Source: Cycas panzhihuaensis
Lineage: Eukaryota; Cycadophyta
Reading direction: 5' to 3'
DNA length: 64,000 bases
Assembly (NCBI GenBank): GCA_023213395.1
Contig: CM041465.1
Coordinates: forward strand, 170,445,741-170,509,740
The translations under genes and the position numbers were made by a program. Below, in pieces: positions 32,302 to 44,728 of the stretch; the stretch's first letter is position 1; every line of letters starts with the position of its first letter. The notes beneath the pieces are model-generated. The model ran no database searches. It saw nothing but the letters and a program-made list of their open reading frames with translations, and had not been told where the DNA came from.

Positions 32302-34929
32302 CTCTCCAAGGATATATGACACATATGCTTATGCTACTCAATAAGGTATCATGAAAAGTGTCATATAAACTATGAATTAAGAAAGTACAATCCACAAGCT
32401 AATAATCGTGAAAGCAAAGATAGTGTAGAAAGGGTGAGGAGCCTCATAATGGCATTGTCCCTCTTATATGATTGGTTTCCTAAGTTGTACTTAGGAAACA
32501 CCCTGTTTGCTTACACATCCATCCAAGAAGGACACAAAAATTTGGCAAACAAAGAAAAAATAGCCAAGGCAAGCAACATCAAATGTCAAATGGAGATATG
32601 AGAGGAAAGTAAGGAAACCCTAACTAGCATGAAACATCGAGGACTCTCATAACATGGTGGAAAACAAGATAACAATAAGAAAAAGGATAGTTATTACTAG
32701 AGCTAAGCAGTGGATTACCAATTCCTTTATTGGGAAGAGGTGGCCAATGGCTGCATAAAATCTCCCTCAAGGCCTCCTTCAGCTATCATGAATGTGCACC
32801 TTTGATTCTTGTTATGGCTTACTAGTTGAACTTCCAAAAGCTAGTGAACCTGATCAAAATTTGGCAACATCTCTCCAACATTTCCTTTACACAATAGTCC
32901 TCCCCCTCCCTTTGTAAAATTTGGGGGACTTATAGAAAAAACAAGGGTGGAGGATGGGTGGTTTCCTGCCCACAATGTGAGGGAAACCACTCAAGAGAAA
33001 CCATGCGCCAAGTGTTAGGTTTGAGAGGATTTTAGTGATCAAACCAAGGAAAAGTCTAGGGAAAAGGGGATTTGGGGGCATGTTTAGCCCTCCAAGAGAA
33101 ATACAAACTAACCTAGGGCCGATACAACATGTAAAGTCAGTGATTTGAGTCAACTAATGACAGACTATCACCACTAAATCCGAATCTGGGTTGGTGATAG
33201 TTGTACTATGAATTCTTTTGTGATACCGTGAATATATTCATGGTATCGCAAGAAACTTTGCAGTACAGATAATAAAAATAAAACTCTCAATAGTATGATA
33301 ACAGAAAGCACTTTTGATCAATCTCTTCTTTGTACATGCTGATAGATTTGAAAGATAAAGGCCAACAAGCATCTATTTATCATAGCTAGATGGAAGTAGG
33401 GCAAAAGCAAAGTAAAAAAAAGTGGAGAAACAATTGATTAAGACAAAGAAATGGACTGCATGTGGGTGGGGAGGCACTATTTTTCTCACTCAAGAATAGT
33501 AATGGAGGACATGAGGGCTATGGACATTGTCTTGCTTGTCATTGGCTAAAATGAGGGACATAGCACACACAATCAAGCAAAAATACCAAGCATACATCTA
33601 CCACGAGCTCAACATATGTAAACAAGATGAGATGAAGGTAAAAAGGGCAGAAAATATACTTGTACTTACCATGCTTGATTGATTGTCTAAATCTTGTTCC
33701 CAGAATCCAAGAAACAAGAAGCCTTATAAAGTTATCAACAATTCTTATATTACATGGTTTATCTAAAGCTTTTCTACAAAACAACATAATCTTCTATATA
33801 TTTTTGTTATTTTAGTGTGAATCTTTGTTAAAATCCCCATAATTTTTTAGTATGTTTAATTTTTAACATGAGTGGTCAACTTATGACCACATACCATTTA
33901 GAAATCCTATTTCAAAATGTGGGCTTCGAAGGATGGATTGGATATTTTATAATAATAAGTGAACATAGTGTATGGGTATTTTTATTTATAAGTATTTTAG
34001 AATAGTAACATTGAAAGATAAAAAGGTGAGAACATCCTTAATGTAAATTAGACAGCTTTTGTTTGTAGTATCTATCTTTATCTTATACTAAGTGGCATGA
34101 CTTTGAAGGACCCAAGTGCGTGGATGGCGTCTTTTATGCTCATAATAACCATTCCTTAACTTCTGTATATACCATCTTCCTTTCAACCCACTTCCCGTAA
34201 TGCGTGTCATGTTTAGTAAGGACAAACTTTGCATTCAAATACATGGTTATTTGTGCTGTCTGTGCTAAAGTCATCCGTCAAAGTCAATGTCGTCAATCAT
34301 CGACCTTCCTAACTACATCACACGGCTCGTGGAAATTCTTTCCAATCCCTCGCGAATAAAGGTTCAGCGATTTTGTATTTGCAACATTTATTCACCATTT
34401 CAAAATTTATGTACCAATTTTGTGGTCCACCTTCCGAATTCTCTAGGACGTGGGGTCGTGATGACCCTGAGGGGTGGGCCGTCACTAGTGGTAGTGGTGT
34501 GGATGGACACGCAGAGGGTATTCGAGCGTGTAGAATTTGCACCACGGTCGTCGTTGAATCTTTTGTTAAAATGACGACCATAAAAGGACTTTGACAGGAG
34601 GCGTCATTTGTGGTTCATATAGGTTTACGAGGAGTGTGCCGTCCTTATTCTGTTTGGAAATGGCAGATGCTTAACCGATCAAAGTCGTCGTCCCGCGTCA
34701 TGCCATTTCTAGCAGAGTCAGAGCGCGTGCATTGAAATCCCTCACAAAAGCCCGTGATGGTAAAAGAATCCTCCGACCCTCCCCCACTTTCCAATACCCG
34801 CCGTCGTCCCGTTGCCCGTTCTGCCCAGACCCAAGGGAGGGTGCGTTAGCAGTGTTTCGAACATTGAGTCCCAAGCATCGGAATAAATGACTGATAGATG
34901 AATCAATTATTGTGATTGTGTTGCCCGTT
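32302..34929. other. Upstream region of the receptor kinase; no gene recognised
   Basis: This region of about 2.6 kb lies between LTR B and the receptor kinase start. The first 1.2 kb may be worn retrotransposon sequence, because a 20-bp GTAC array of the gypsy-LTR type lies at 33203-33266. The last 600 bp is richer in GC and should contain the kinase promoter and 5' UTR. I could not identify a convincing TATA box. Confidence 0.45.
33203..33266 (+). repeat. Orphan 20-bp GTAC tandem array
   Basis: Cores GTAC, ATAC, GTAT and GTAC start at 33203, 33223, 33243 and 33263, exactly 20 bp apart. Between them are the same kinds of filler (GTGAATATATTCAT, CAAGAAACTTTG) as in the gypsy LTRs. No LTR ends or genes of the family are recognisable around it. 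Confidence 0.75.
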
Positions 34930-37900
34930 ATGGCGGAGACGAGCCGATTCGATCTGTTGTTGTTTATGTTTCTCTCGTGCTCGGCGGTTGTTCATTGCCA
35001 TGGGAACAACGTTTCAGATGCGCTTGCTCTTCTTGCGTTTAAAGAATCCATCTCACACGATCCTTACAACGCATTCCGCACTTGGAATCTCAGTGTCACG
35101 GTTTGCAATTGGAGGGGAGTTACATGCAGCTCGCGGAGGGAGAGAGTGGTTGCCCTTGATCTCACAGGTATGGATTTAGAGGGTTCCATCTCTCCTTTTA
35201 TTGCCAATATTTCCTTCCTGCAATTCCTTCAATTGTCTCAGAACTATCTTCATGGTAACATTCCACAAGAATTGGGATTTCTTCCTCGGCTTAAGGAAAT
35301 CTGGCTGTACAACAATCACCTGTCAGGACCCATTCCAGCCAGTCTCAGTGGGTGTCGCAATTTGGAGTTGCTATTCTTAGGGCCAAACAAACTCCAAGGA
35401 GTTATTCCCCCGGAATTGGGTTTGCTCAATCGCTTGGACTTTCTTCACTTAGCTGATAACCAGCTTACTGGACAGATCCCTGCTTCTCTCTCCAATTGCA
35501 CACTGCTCCAACAGTTGAATTTGCAGGGCAACTATTTTAGCGGAAATATTCCGCCAGAGCTGGGGGAAAAACTCGGCGAGTTGCAATTTCTTGTTCTGAG
35601 GACTAACCGGCTAACTGGTCACATTCCAACATCGCTTGGAAATTGTTCCAAACTCGTCGTACTCGGTTTACACGAAAACCAGCTAAGTGGGGTTGTGCCG
35701 CTTGAGTTAGGAAGGTTGGTCCTCCTTAGAGCCCTTTATTTGCAGAATAACCACCTTTCTAGCGACAGCACTACATCTTTGTCCATTCTTACAGCCCTCT
35801 CCAATTGCTCCTTCTTGAAAATACTGCAATTGGAGTCCAATAATCTCAGTGGTGTTTTGCCAAGCCAGCTTCCTACCGGACTCTTTTATTTAGGCTTGTC
35901 CAGTAATGATATCGGAGGGAAAATACCGGATCAGATTGGTAACCTCACAAACCTGACATATCTAGCTTTAGACAGCAATTCTCTTGGTGGCACCATTTCC
36001 CCTGCATTCAAGACATTTCAAGTGTTGGAAAGATTGAATCTCAGTAACAACAACTTACAAGGAAGCGTTCCAGCCGAGATTGGTCTGTTGAAACACCTTG
36101 GATTACTGTCGCTCGGCCACAACATGCTCTCCGGACAAATTCCAGACTCTCTCGGCGAACTGCAACAACTAAGAAGACTTTATCTTCATCAAAATCGTTT
36201 ATCAGGGAAGATACCTCCCAATTTGGGGAAGTGTAAGAATTTGGAACTACTTGACCTCTCGGGAAACACACTCAGGGACAACATACCTGAAGAAGTTGCA
36301 AGTCTTCCAAATTTACAGATGTATTTCAATGTGTCAAAGAACATGCTGCAAGGCTTTCTGCCTCCGGAAATTGGGAAAATGGTAATGGTGCAAGCTATAG
36401 ATATTTCAGCCAATCGCTTTGTAGGCGCCATTCCGGTCACACTTGGAAGTTGCGAGGGATTGCAGTATCTGAATCTGTCTAAGAATATGTTCCAAGGCCC
36501 AACTCCAGATTCCTTTGACCAATTGAAAAGCCTCCGTGACTTGGATCTCTCCTTCAACAATTTGTCTGGTCCAATACCAAAATCCCTCGAACATCTCAAT
36601 ATGCTCGACGGCTTGAATTTATCTAGCAACAACTTCACAGGAGAAATTCCCAAGACGGGAGCTTTTGCCAAATTTACTTCTGCATCGTTCTTGGGAAATC
36701 CGCATCTTTGTGGAAGATGGATACTCTTTCCTGCATGTCCTACTCCCACTCATAAAAGAGATCATTCCTTTCTCCTAAAAATATTATTGCCAATTGCCGC
36801 TCTTGGTTTCTTTATAATATGCTGTTTACTTTTGGGATTCTTCCGGAGTTACAACCCTCATGCAAAGCGTTTATCTGCGTTACAACGTTTAGAACAAAAG
36901 TTGGGATTTCCAAGGATTTCATATGAAGAGATTTTTAGAGCAACCAATGGTTTTAGCGAGACGAATTTGCTAGGAGCTGGTAACTTTGGATGTGTATATA
37001 AAGCCATTTTGAGTGATGGCTTAATTGTTGCTGCCAAGGTGATTAATTTTCAAAATGAAGAAGCTGGAAAGAGTTTTACCAAGGAATGCAAAGTACTGGG
37101 GAAAGCTCATCACCGGAATCTCCTGCGAGTCATAACTTCTTTCTCGAATGCCAACGATATCAAGGGTCTGGTTCTTAATTTCATGTCAAATGGCAGCTTG
37201 GAAAAGCATTTGCACGGAGCAGATGCATGTGGATTGAGCTTGAGTGAACGATTGAACATTGCTATAGGGATAGCCCAAGGTATGGCATATCTGCATCACG
37301 ATTGTTCTATACAAATAGTGCATTGCGATTTAAAACCCAGCAATGTGCTTCTCGATAGCGATATGACAGCACATGTAGCAGACTTTGGCATTGCGCAACT
37401 AATTTCTGCAAACAGCATGGATTCAGTCACTACCACGCAATCACTGAAAGGATCCATTGGCTACATTGCCCCGGGTATGTTTCTTCCTTTTTGCCCTTTA
37501 TCTTTTTAAAGTTTTTTTCTTAAATAACAATTCAACTCCTTTCTTTTGGTATTTATTTTCGATCGATTATAGAATCAAACATAAGATGATGAGACGGCTT
37601 AAATGCAGAGTATGGATTAGGTGGAAGGGTTTCCACAAAGGGGGACGTTTATAGCTATGGCGTTGTTTTACTGGAAATGATAACAAGAAAGAGTCCCACC
37701 GCTAGCATGTTTACAGGAGGACTGAACTTGCGAGAGTGGGTGACCATGGCTTTTCCAGATAGAATATTGGACCTCGTCGATAGTAGCATCTTCAATATGG
37801 GTGAAACAGAACAACGAGATGGGATCTGCAATTGTATTATTCAAATCACACGTGTAGGTTTGATGTGCACGAGGCCATCAGCTGAAGAACGACCAAGTAT

Positions 37901-38054
37901 GCCAGAGGTAGTGGGACTGTTGGAATTGATTAGAGAGACGTTGGAAAACAATATAAAATCTTCCAGAGAGTTGCCAACTATACCGCAATTGCTTGGCGAT
38001 GGAAGCACATCACGCAACGGTACTCTCACATCCGACAGCGAGACCACGTTTTAG
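34930..38054 (+). CDS. LRR receptor-like kinase, non-RD type (subfamily XII-like), two exons
   Basis: This is a plasma-membrane receptor kinase of the FLS2/EFR/XA21 style (LRR-RLK subfamily XII; At2g24130-like). Exon 1 is 34930-37474, the intron is 37475-37608 (134 bp, GTATGT to TGCAG) and exon 2 is 37609-38054. Joined they give 996 codons with no stop. The phase-1 intron restores the Glu of the kinase APE motif (residue 849). Order: signal peptide (about 1-25), N-terminal cap with CNWRGVTC, about 21 LRRs of the LxxLxLxxNxLSGxIP type, one membrane span (about 614-637), kinase (about 678-970). The glycine loop GAGNFGCVYKA, the AAKV lysine, HCDLKPSN (798-805) and DFG (818-820) are intact. HCD in place of HRD makes it non-RD, typical of receptors for microbial patterns. 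The ATG at 34930 starts the signal peptide. Ligand unknown. Confidence 0.9.
37475..37608 (+). other. Intron of the receptor kinase gene
   Basis: Donor GTATGT, acceptor TGCAG. The exon junction falls in kinase subdomain VIII (AP/E). If the intron is kept, the reading frame ends at 37507 within 11 codons, removing the C-terminal part of the kinase from the APE Glu onward. Confidence 0.88.
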
Positions 38055-39544
38055 TTGATGTGAAAGGCAGAAAGAACTGTAAGCGATATTCTAATTCACT
38101 TGATCTACGATTATCCTTCCTTATAGCCCATCTCTATAGCTTTAATTTACTTGTGTGTCTATGCTAAGTTGAAGTTAGATGACATTTTACTTGGAAAATT
38201 GGTAATGAACCGTTGGAAAAGAGGGAAGAATATAGTAAAGTTTGTATGGAAATAACAAGCTCAAACAAAGTGAGTCGTCACAAGTATATTGTCGCTCGTC
38301 CTACCACCCAATATGGGTGTTTGTAGTTATGATCAGCGGTTCAATTTGGACACGTATGTTGATGTATGTGATGAAATATGCAAGTCCTACATATTTTATG
38401 AAATCTAGTAGTATTTATGACAAACCAATACAAAGAATGTAAGGGGTAATACAAAGTTCCTTTTCTCATGTCCTTTCATTTTAGCATAGCGATATATCTA
38501 AAACAATTATTATCTTTATTTTTTAAAATGAAGTTAATATTTTATTACAATTGTGTTTAGTGAAGTTACTTTGTTGCATTTTGTTTTTGTCTTGGCAGTT
38601 TTGTTGTTTTTCTTGTGCAATTAAGAGAGAAAAAAATGAATAAGATGAAGGTTGTTAGATTTTATGCAATGAAAAATACAAATAGACAACAATTTAAAGA
38701 AAGCAATGTTTGCATTTGACAAGAACTTCTAAAGCACAAAATTTGGAAATGAATATGTTGTAGACAGCTCTATTAGCCACAAAGCTTAATGAAGGCTATT
38801 TTTATTATTTCTTAAATGTTTGGTTTTATCTTAAACAATATGATCTATATATGTATAAAGCTTTATATGATGAAATATGCAACCCCTATATTTTAAGAAA
38901 TTCAACAGTTCATGCCATTATACACCTCTAAAGAAAGTGTCTCATGAATCCTAGAGGCTATACAAAGTGCTTTCTCTAATACTTCTACATTATCACTTGG
39001 TGGCTGATCTAACACAATTGTGTTTAGTGAAGTCATTTTGTTGTTTGTTTTCTAATTCTTGTCTCAATACTTACATTTTTCTTATGTTTATATATTATTT
39101 GCTTGCTTTTGGGCTCTCAAAGATGGTTAAGTACACATCTCAACTTTATATTTGACTAAAATTGTAAATAATTGATCTAGTTATGATCATCTATATATGT
39201 ATACATATTTTGTAACTCTATTTATTAGGGGATGATGAAGACAAGTATGCATTCAATGTGCAACAAACAAGTTGTTTATCTGTCAATCCAAAACCTAGCA
39301 ACCTTCTTCTGAAATGCATCCCAAAACTTGAGCAAATCCCATGATTTCATGTACAAAAAATAGTGAAAAATATGAATGCAAATGAGTTTGAATTTAGCTC
39401 CCTTTTTTTTTGGACAACTAAAAAACACTAACAATAGAAGGTTGGAGATGCACCCATCAACCAAAGAGGAAACAAACCAACCCCCCACAACTGGAAACTC
39501 TAATAAAAGACAATAAGGCACATGAAAACATAATGAGAAGTTGA
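38055..39544. other. Downstream region of the receptor kinase; worn internal duplication
   Basis: No gene was recognised. It should contain the kinase 3' UTR. Parts of 38365-38600 recur, diverged, at 38865-39065: both copies have TGATGAAATATGCAA and AATTGTGTTTAGTGAAGT in the same order, offset by roughly 440-510 bp. The rest is AT-rich. Confidence 0.5.
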
Positions 39545-39802
39545 TTTTAGTCTCATATTTTTGTGGCAAGTGCCCTTGTAAATATGCCAAGTGCAAAGGC
39601 CTGGTAGATGTTTGTAGGGCTTTAGACAAAATGGCTATAAGAAATGTGGTATTATTGGATGTTATGATTGCAGGATATGCCAAGCATGGGCATGGTGAGT
39701 AGGCATTAACACTATTTACTAAATGCAACGAATGAGCATCCAATTGAATAGTGTAGCTTTGGTAGTGTTCTCCCTACGTGTGCTAACTTAATAGCTTTGA
39801 AA
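39545..39802 (+). pseudogene. PPR protein gene fragment, interrupted by copia-II
   Basis: The plus strand reads, with frame changes, a typical plant PPR repeat: HIFVASALVNM, AKCKGLVDV, LDKMAIRNVV, MIAGYAKHGHGE, and then GSVLPTCANLIALK in another frame. Such proteins bind organelle RNA. A 4-base deletion after NM, several stops and the loss of both ends show that it is a relic. Copia-II is inserted right after ANLIAL (TTGAAA). The bases CA found beyond the copia-II target duplication (47404-47405) would continue this codon series, so the fragment was cut in two before gypsy C landed. Confidence 0.75.
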
Positions 39803-40114
39803 TGAAAGAGGTTAATGTATCAAGGTCATTTGTGTAAATTAATAATATGACCTTAGGATATATTGATTAGCATTAGTCTCTTAATGAAATGCACTTTATG
39901 TGCATTTAGATGTAATTCTGGGTTCATGTCATTAGGCAAAAAAATCCTAACCCTAATACTCACCTTCAATAATAAAAGACAAAATCTCAACGAGAGAGTA
40001 ATTATTCATTCTCACCTTCAAACTTTCTCTCATATCTCGTTTCATCTTTTTTTCATTATCCATTGCCATTGTATGCATGTGAGTGATTTATTTCCTAGAT
40101 CCATCTTTGTTTTA
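39803..40114 (+). repeat. Copia-II 5' LTR
   Basis: It begins TGAAAGAGGTTAATG and ends TTTTA (CA worn to TA). Two bases further is TGGTAGCTAGAAGG, a worn initiator-tRNA-Met primer-binding site (40117-40130). Confidence 0.88.
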
Positions 40115-42277
40115 TGTGGTAGCTAGAAGGAGATCTATTCACTCTATTCTACTTGCATGGAGTCATTTTGCCTCTTCTTCAACTTCAATGTGAAGTATTG
40201 AGAGTGCATTCATCATTTTTTAACATTTTAAGAGCTTAAAATTATAGTACTTTATATGTTATTAATTTTTATATGTGTGCAGAAATTCAGAGGTGAAAAA
40301 TATAGGGTTTTGAAGCCGTTCAGCTGTCAGAACAGTCTCGGAAGTATTAAAGGCCTATAATTTCATAAAAAAAATTGACCATCTCAAAAGTTGATGAAAT
40401 TTGGCATATAAGGTCGTCTTAACTAGAGAATCATTTTTTTCTTCTGGAGAAACTTTAGATTCAGCCTTCATCAATGAGTTTTGGCTGAGACAAAAGGGTA
40501 AAATTTGTGGATAAGTGATCTAATACATTTTTTCCAATAAAATCTTTTAATTATAAGCTGAAAATATGAAAGTTTTATTAAGGGATCTAGTAGATTTATG
40601 TCTTAGGATCAATTTGAGATAAATCTTATCAAATTTCATCCACTGGTTAGTGAGATCTATGCAGTTTTCTCATGGTTGCTGATTTTGCCTACTGAATCCC
40701 ACAAAAAACATTGCAAGGGTATTTCAAGCAACTTTTTTTATAGAATTTGGAGATGGTACAGAAGGGAAAGTTGATGTACATGTCAAAATGAAACTTTTGA
40801 CATATTGAAGTTCAGATTCTGAGACAGTGGATTTAGTAGGACTTTACTTTTGTGCTTTTTCGAACAGAAAATCTTTGGTGCCTTTTCAGAAATCTAACTT
40901 CACAAATCTATCAAAAATGATATTCTGAACACTTTTTCCTTCTGTCATAAATTTGGATTTTATCATTTAGACCTGTATATTTGTAAATTTAAAAAATTAT
41001 GCTTATTTATCATTATTTATAAATTTTGTGAAAAAATCACAAAATAGGACAAAATAGCGAGTATATAGATTTAGAAAAATTAGCATTTTATCAACAAGTT
41101 GATCCGCTTTTTATCCCATTGTGGCTTTTATATCAAAACTTCCAAAAACATATTTGGAAACATTGTACTAAAGTAAGGGAAACCTTGGATCAGAAGCAAC
41201 ATCTGGTTCCCTTGCTAAATCTAGCATGTTTTTTCTATTTGCACACATAGCATAAAGCATCACATAAAGCAGCAGCAACAACAAAGTAAGTACCAAAAAT
41301 AAGCAAGCACATTTATAATTTTCCATTTCAATTTTTAGTTATATAGAAACATCTTACACTATTCCTAAAAAGAATCTCATCTGTACGATCTATACCGCCA
41401 GTTCTTGAATTGTGTGCACACTCGCCTTGGTTGAAATAGACCAAGGTTGGTCGAAGTCCAGGCCTTCAGGTAGATGTGAGTTTTATATTGAGTCTAGTCT
41501 TAACCGAAATAGTGGTGGAGGGACAGGTTAGCTATACCTACGGCCTCTAATCAGGAATAATCCTGATAACCACCTAGGAAAACTAAAAACCTTAATGTAA
41601 GATTAAAATTAACCCAGTCCAATATCTATCATAGCCGTAGGATACGCAGTATCGGTTGACTCTTCGAAGGAGATATATAGCTACTCACTAGTAAACTGGA
41701 TGAGGACTAAGAGTACCTAATCTCCACTGTGACTTGAATTTCATCATTAAGCGCAGGTGTGGGTATCGCAGGTGAAGGCCCTAATCGTATACTATAAGCC
41801 TTAGGCATCGAAACCTCACCTACATATGGACATAAGTAAGAGGTTATTGGCATGCCATCACCACTCTTTGCTAGCTCTATATTAGGCCTCATTCTTGCAT
41901 CATTGCTTATATTCATTTTTTCATAGTTATTAAAAATACTTAATCATTGCTTGCTTCTCATCATAAGCATTCATTTCTATATCCCTGCTTCGCTAGGTGT
42001 ATTAGCCATACGTGTCAGTGGCACACACTTCTATCATCTCTTTTACTTCTTCATCACCACCATGTCATCTCAATTCAAGCAGAATGTTAATTGCATATTG
42101 AAAAGCAAAGAAAATTGTGATCTATAGTATACTAGAGTTAAAAATGTTATAAAATATGAAGGCCTTTAGAGATCCCATTTACAGCCTACACCCAGCATAC
42201 TAGCAACAGCTACAACATTCGCTTCTGATGGATCCACCCCAATAGCTTTTACAGATGCTGCAGCTAAACTACAATGG
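40115..42277 (+). other. Copia-II 5' leader, no coding sequence seen
   Basis: This AT-rich leader of about 2.1 kb lies between the worn primer-binding site and gag. No conserved open frame was recognised. The length is similar to that of copia-I. Confidence 0.5.
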
Positions 42278-43464
42278 GTGATAGATGATGAAAAAATTCG
42301 TGTAGGAATTCTGTTGATCACCGATCACTCCTTGTACAACTTGATTAATGAAGAGCAACATGATACAGCCTGGAAGGTCCTTGAAGTTCTAAAAAAGAAG
42401 TTTGATACCAAATCAAATTTAGAATTTGTTCATCTTGTTCTGAAAATAAACAAATTAAAAATGCAGAAGGGATGAGCTCATGAGACAATAAATCTCCTTC
42501 GACCAATCAAACGGGCAATTGATAAAGATTTTAAGACCCAATGTATCACTTGGGTATTCTTGATCCAGTTATGTTTACATGTTCCTAATTATAAAAACTT
42601 GCTTGGAAGTCTTCAATCTAGTGGAACATTGAAGACACTCAACTTTGAAGCACTTGTTGATAAGTTCATAGAATTTGACAAGACCTTTGATACAAACTTT
42701 GTAGCCTCTAACTCTCTTCTATATGTAGCATTTAAGGTAGAAGAAGAAGTTTGCTACACAAGAAATCAAGGTCCCTCTCATGGTAGAAGAAACAACCAAG
42801 CAATAGGAAGAGGAAGAAACATGGAAAATCATCCATAAGGTCAATCAAACCCTCAATTACAACCTCGATAGTCTCAAGGCCAAGGGCCAACTCAATAAAG
42901 AGCAAGACAGTCAGGCCAAACCAATACCTCTTTAGGGACTGGTAATCAAACTATTATGTGTGATTGGTATAACCATAATGGACAATTAGCAAAAGACTGC
43001 AGAACTGCCACTTATAAATTGGCCAAGTTCCAACCAAAACATGGAGCTTACAATGTTGAAAAAACTTGTGAAGAGTCCTTTAGTAGTGCAAGTTTTGTAC
43101 AAGCACATATTCAAAGAATTAAGAGATCTTCAACATCAAATGTCATTGACCAACCAAAGAGATACTTTGAAGCTCGATGTGGATATATCACTTGTGAATT
43201 CCCTTCACCAATGCCAAGCCCTATTGGAATTGCCAATAGTGTGGCTTCAATTGATAGACAGTGGATCATGGACACAAGAGCAACTCAACATATGACATGT
43301 AATCATAGTCTATATCAAACATTTGACTCAAATGTTCAAAGAGTTGTTCATATGGCTGACAAATCACAACAACCTGTTGAAGGAATTAGTAACATTTGCT
43401 TGAAACTCTCATGCTTAGAAGATTTTACATTGCTTGATGTCTTATACCTACCCAATCTCAAATA
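42278..43464 (+). pseudogene. gag: Copia-II gag and protease (degenerate)
   Basis: The copia gag core spans 42278-42840 (WKVLEVLKKKFDTKSNLEFVH and similar). The zinc knuckle at about 42958-43000 reads CDWYNHNGQLAKDC, with one Cys and the His of CCHC changed. The protease follows at about 43260-43465, with active site WIMDTRATQHMT (Gly of DTGA changed to Arg) and the C-terminal VLYLPNLK. Stops split the frame at 42473-42475, about 42837 and elsewhere. Confidence 0.82.
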
Positions 43465-44728
43465 AAACCTACTCTCCTTATCCATACTTATCTCTCGTAG
43501 ATTTGATCTGAGTGTAATTGCAAATGACCAGACTCTCTAGGTCATTCACCCTCCAACTAATCAGGTGGTTTTGACAGGAAATCTCTTTAGCAAACTCTTT
43601 CGACTGAATGACTCTCCATCTTCTGAAACCCATTGTGCCCAAAGCCCTTGTGCTGATAAAGAATTTTTATTTAATTCCATTTTGATGCATCCAACGTTAT
43701 CACCAGAAGATCTTTGGTATGCTTGTATGGGCCATGTTCACATTGATAGACTTAGAGATCTTTCTAATACTCTTCTAAAGTTCTCCTCTAAGCCCTTTAA
43801 ATATGAAGTTTGTATCATTTCCAAATCTCATCAACAACCATTTCCCAAAAGTAAGTGGAAATCGATCCATCCATTACAATTAGTACACTCTGATTTGTGC
43901 GGACTAATGCCGATTCTGTCACTGAAGGGCAAGGTATATTACAACTCTTTCATCGATGATTTCACTAGAAAAGTATGGGTAAATTTTCTACACAAGAAGG
44001 ATGAAGCCTTCCGTGTATTCAAAGAATTCAAAGCCCTCACCAAAAAAGAGTCAGGTTATCAACTCAAATGTCTTCGAACTAATAATGGTGGCGAATATAC
44101 CTCACATGAGTTTGAAAGCTACCTTTGAGATAATGGCATCAAGTATTAAACAACAGTAGCAGGTACCCCACAGTAAAATGGAGTTGCCGAGTGCATGAAC
44201 ATGACAATCATAAACATGGCTTAGGCTATGTTGATATATAAAAATGTACCTACCTACCTATGGGCCGAAGCTATCTTGACAGTTGTTTATTGTATCAATG
44301 TTATTAGCCTATCAAAGGAAGTATAATCACTTCATGAAAAGTGGTCAAGACAAGCCCTCATTGGTCACTACTTCAAAATTTTTGGTTCTACATGCTATGC
44401 CCACATTTTGGATGTAGATCGAAATAAACTCTAGCCAAGGGCACTTAAAGGCATCTTTGTTAGATACCCTATGGATAAGAAAGGGTATAAAGTTTTTATA
44501 CCTTCACAACGAAAAATCATTATTACTAGAGATATTATTTTTGCAGAGACAGAGGATCAATTACTTAAACTGGACTCCAAAGTACCCTCACGCCGCTATA
44601 ATCATGTTATCAAGTATGATGTTCATATTCTAAAATTTGGGAGGGGAAGGACAGACATAAATTACTCCAAATATTGGAAGCTGACAATAGAGTCTTGGAG
44701 GATACAAGTTATGACTATGAACCGATGA
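43465..44728 (+). pseudogene. pol: Copia-II integrase (degenerate)
   Basis: The pre-integrase region (LWYACMGHVHIDRL) is at about 43710. The core has VHSDLCG (first Asp), FIDDFTRKVWVNFL, then LRTNNGGEYTS, where the second catalytic Asp (RTDNGGEF in relatives) is Asn. NGVAECMN holds the catalytic Glu near 44190. The zone KGIFVRYPMDKKGYKVF lies near 44455-44500. A dead enzyme on both counts, stops and the lost Asp. Confidence 0.82.

Noticed and set aside
34912-34929. An upstream GTG in frame with the receptor kinase
   Set aside because: Plant nuclear genes rarely start at GTG, and the ATG at 34930 begins a proper signal peptide.
37475-37509. Ending the receptor kinase at the first in-frame stop (37507)
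   Set aside because: Donor, acceptor and phase restore the APE motif and the rest of the kinase in exon 2.
39276-39743. A 155-codon minus-strand open frame
   Set aside because: It is the shadow of the PPR fragment on the plus strand, whose motifs are clear.
39798-39803. Placing the copia-II 5' LTR start at 39798
   Set aside because: Starting at 39803 aligns with the 3' LTR at one mismatch and reveals a perfect TGAAA duplication on both sides.
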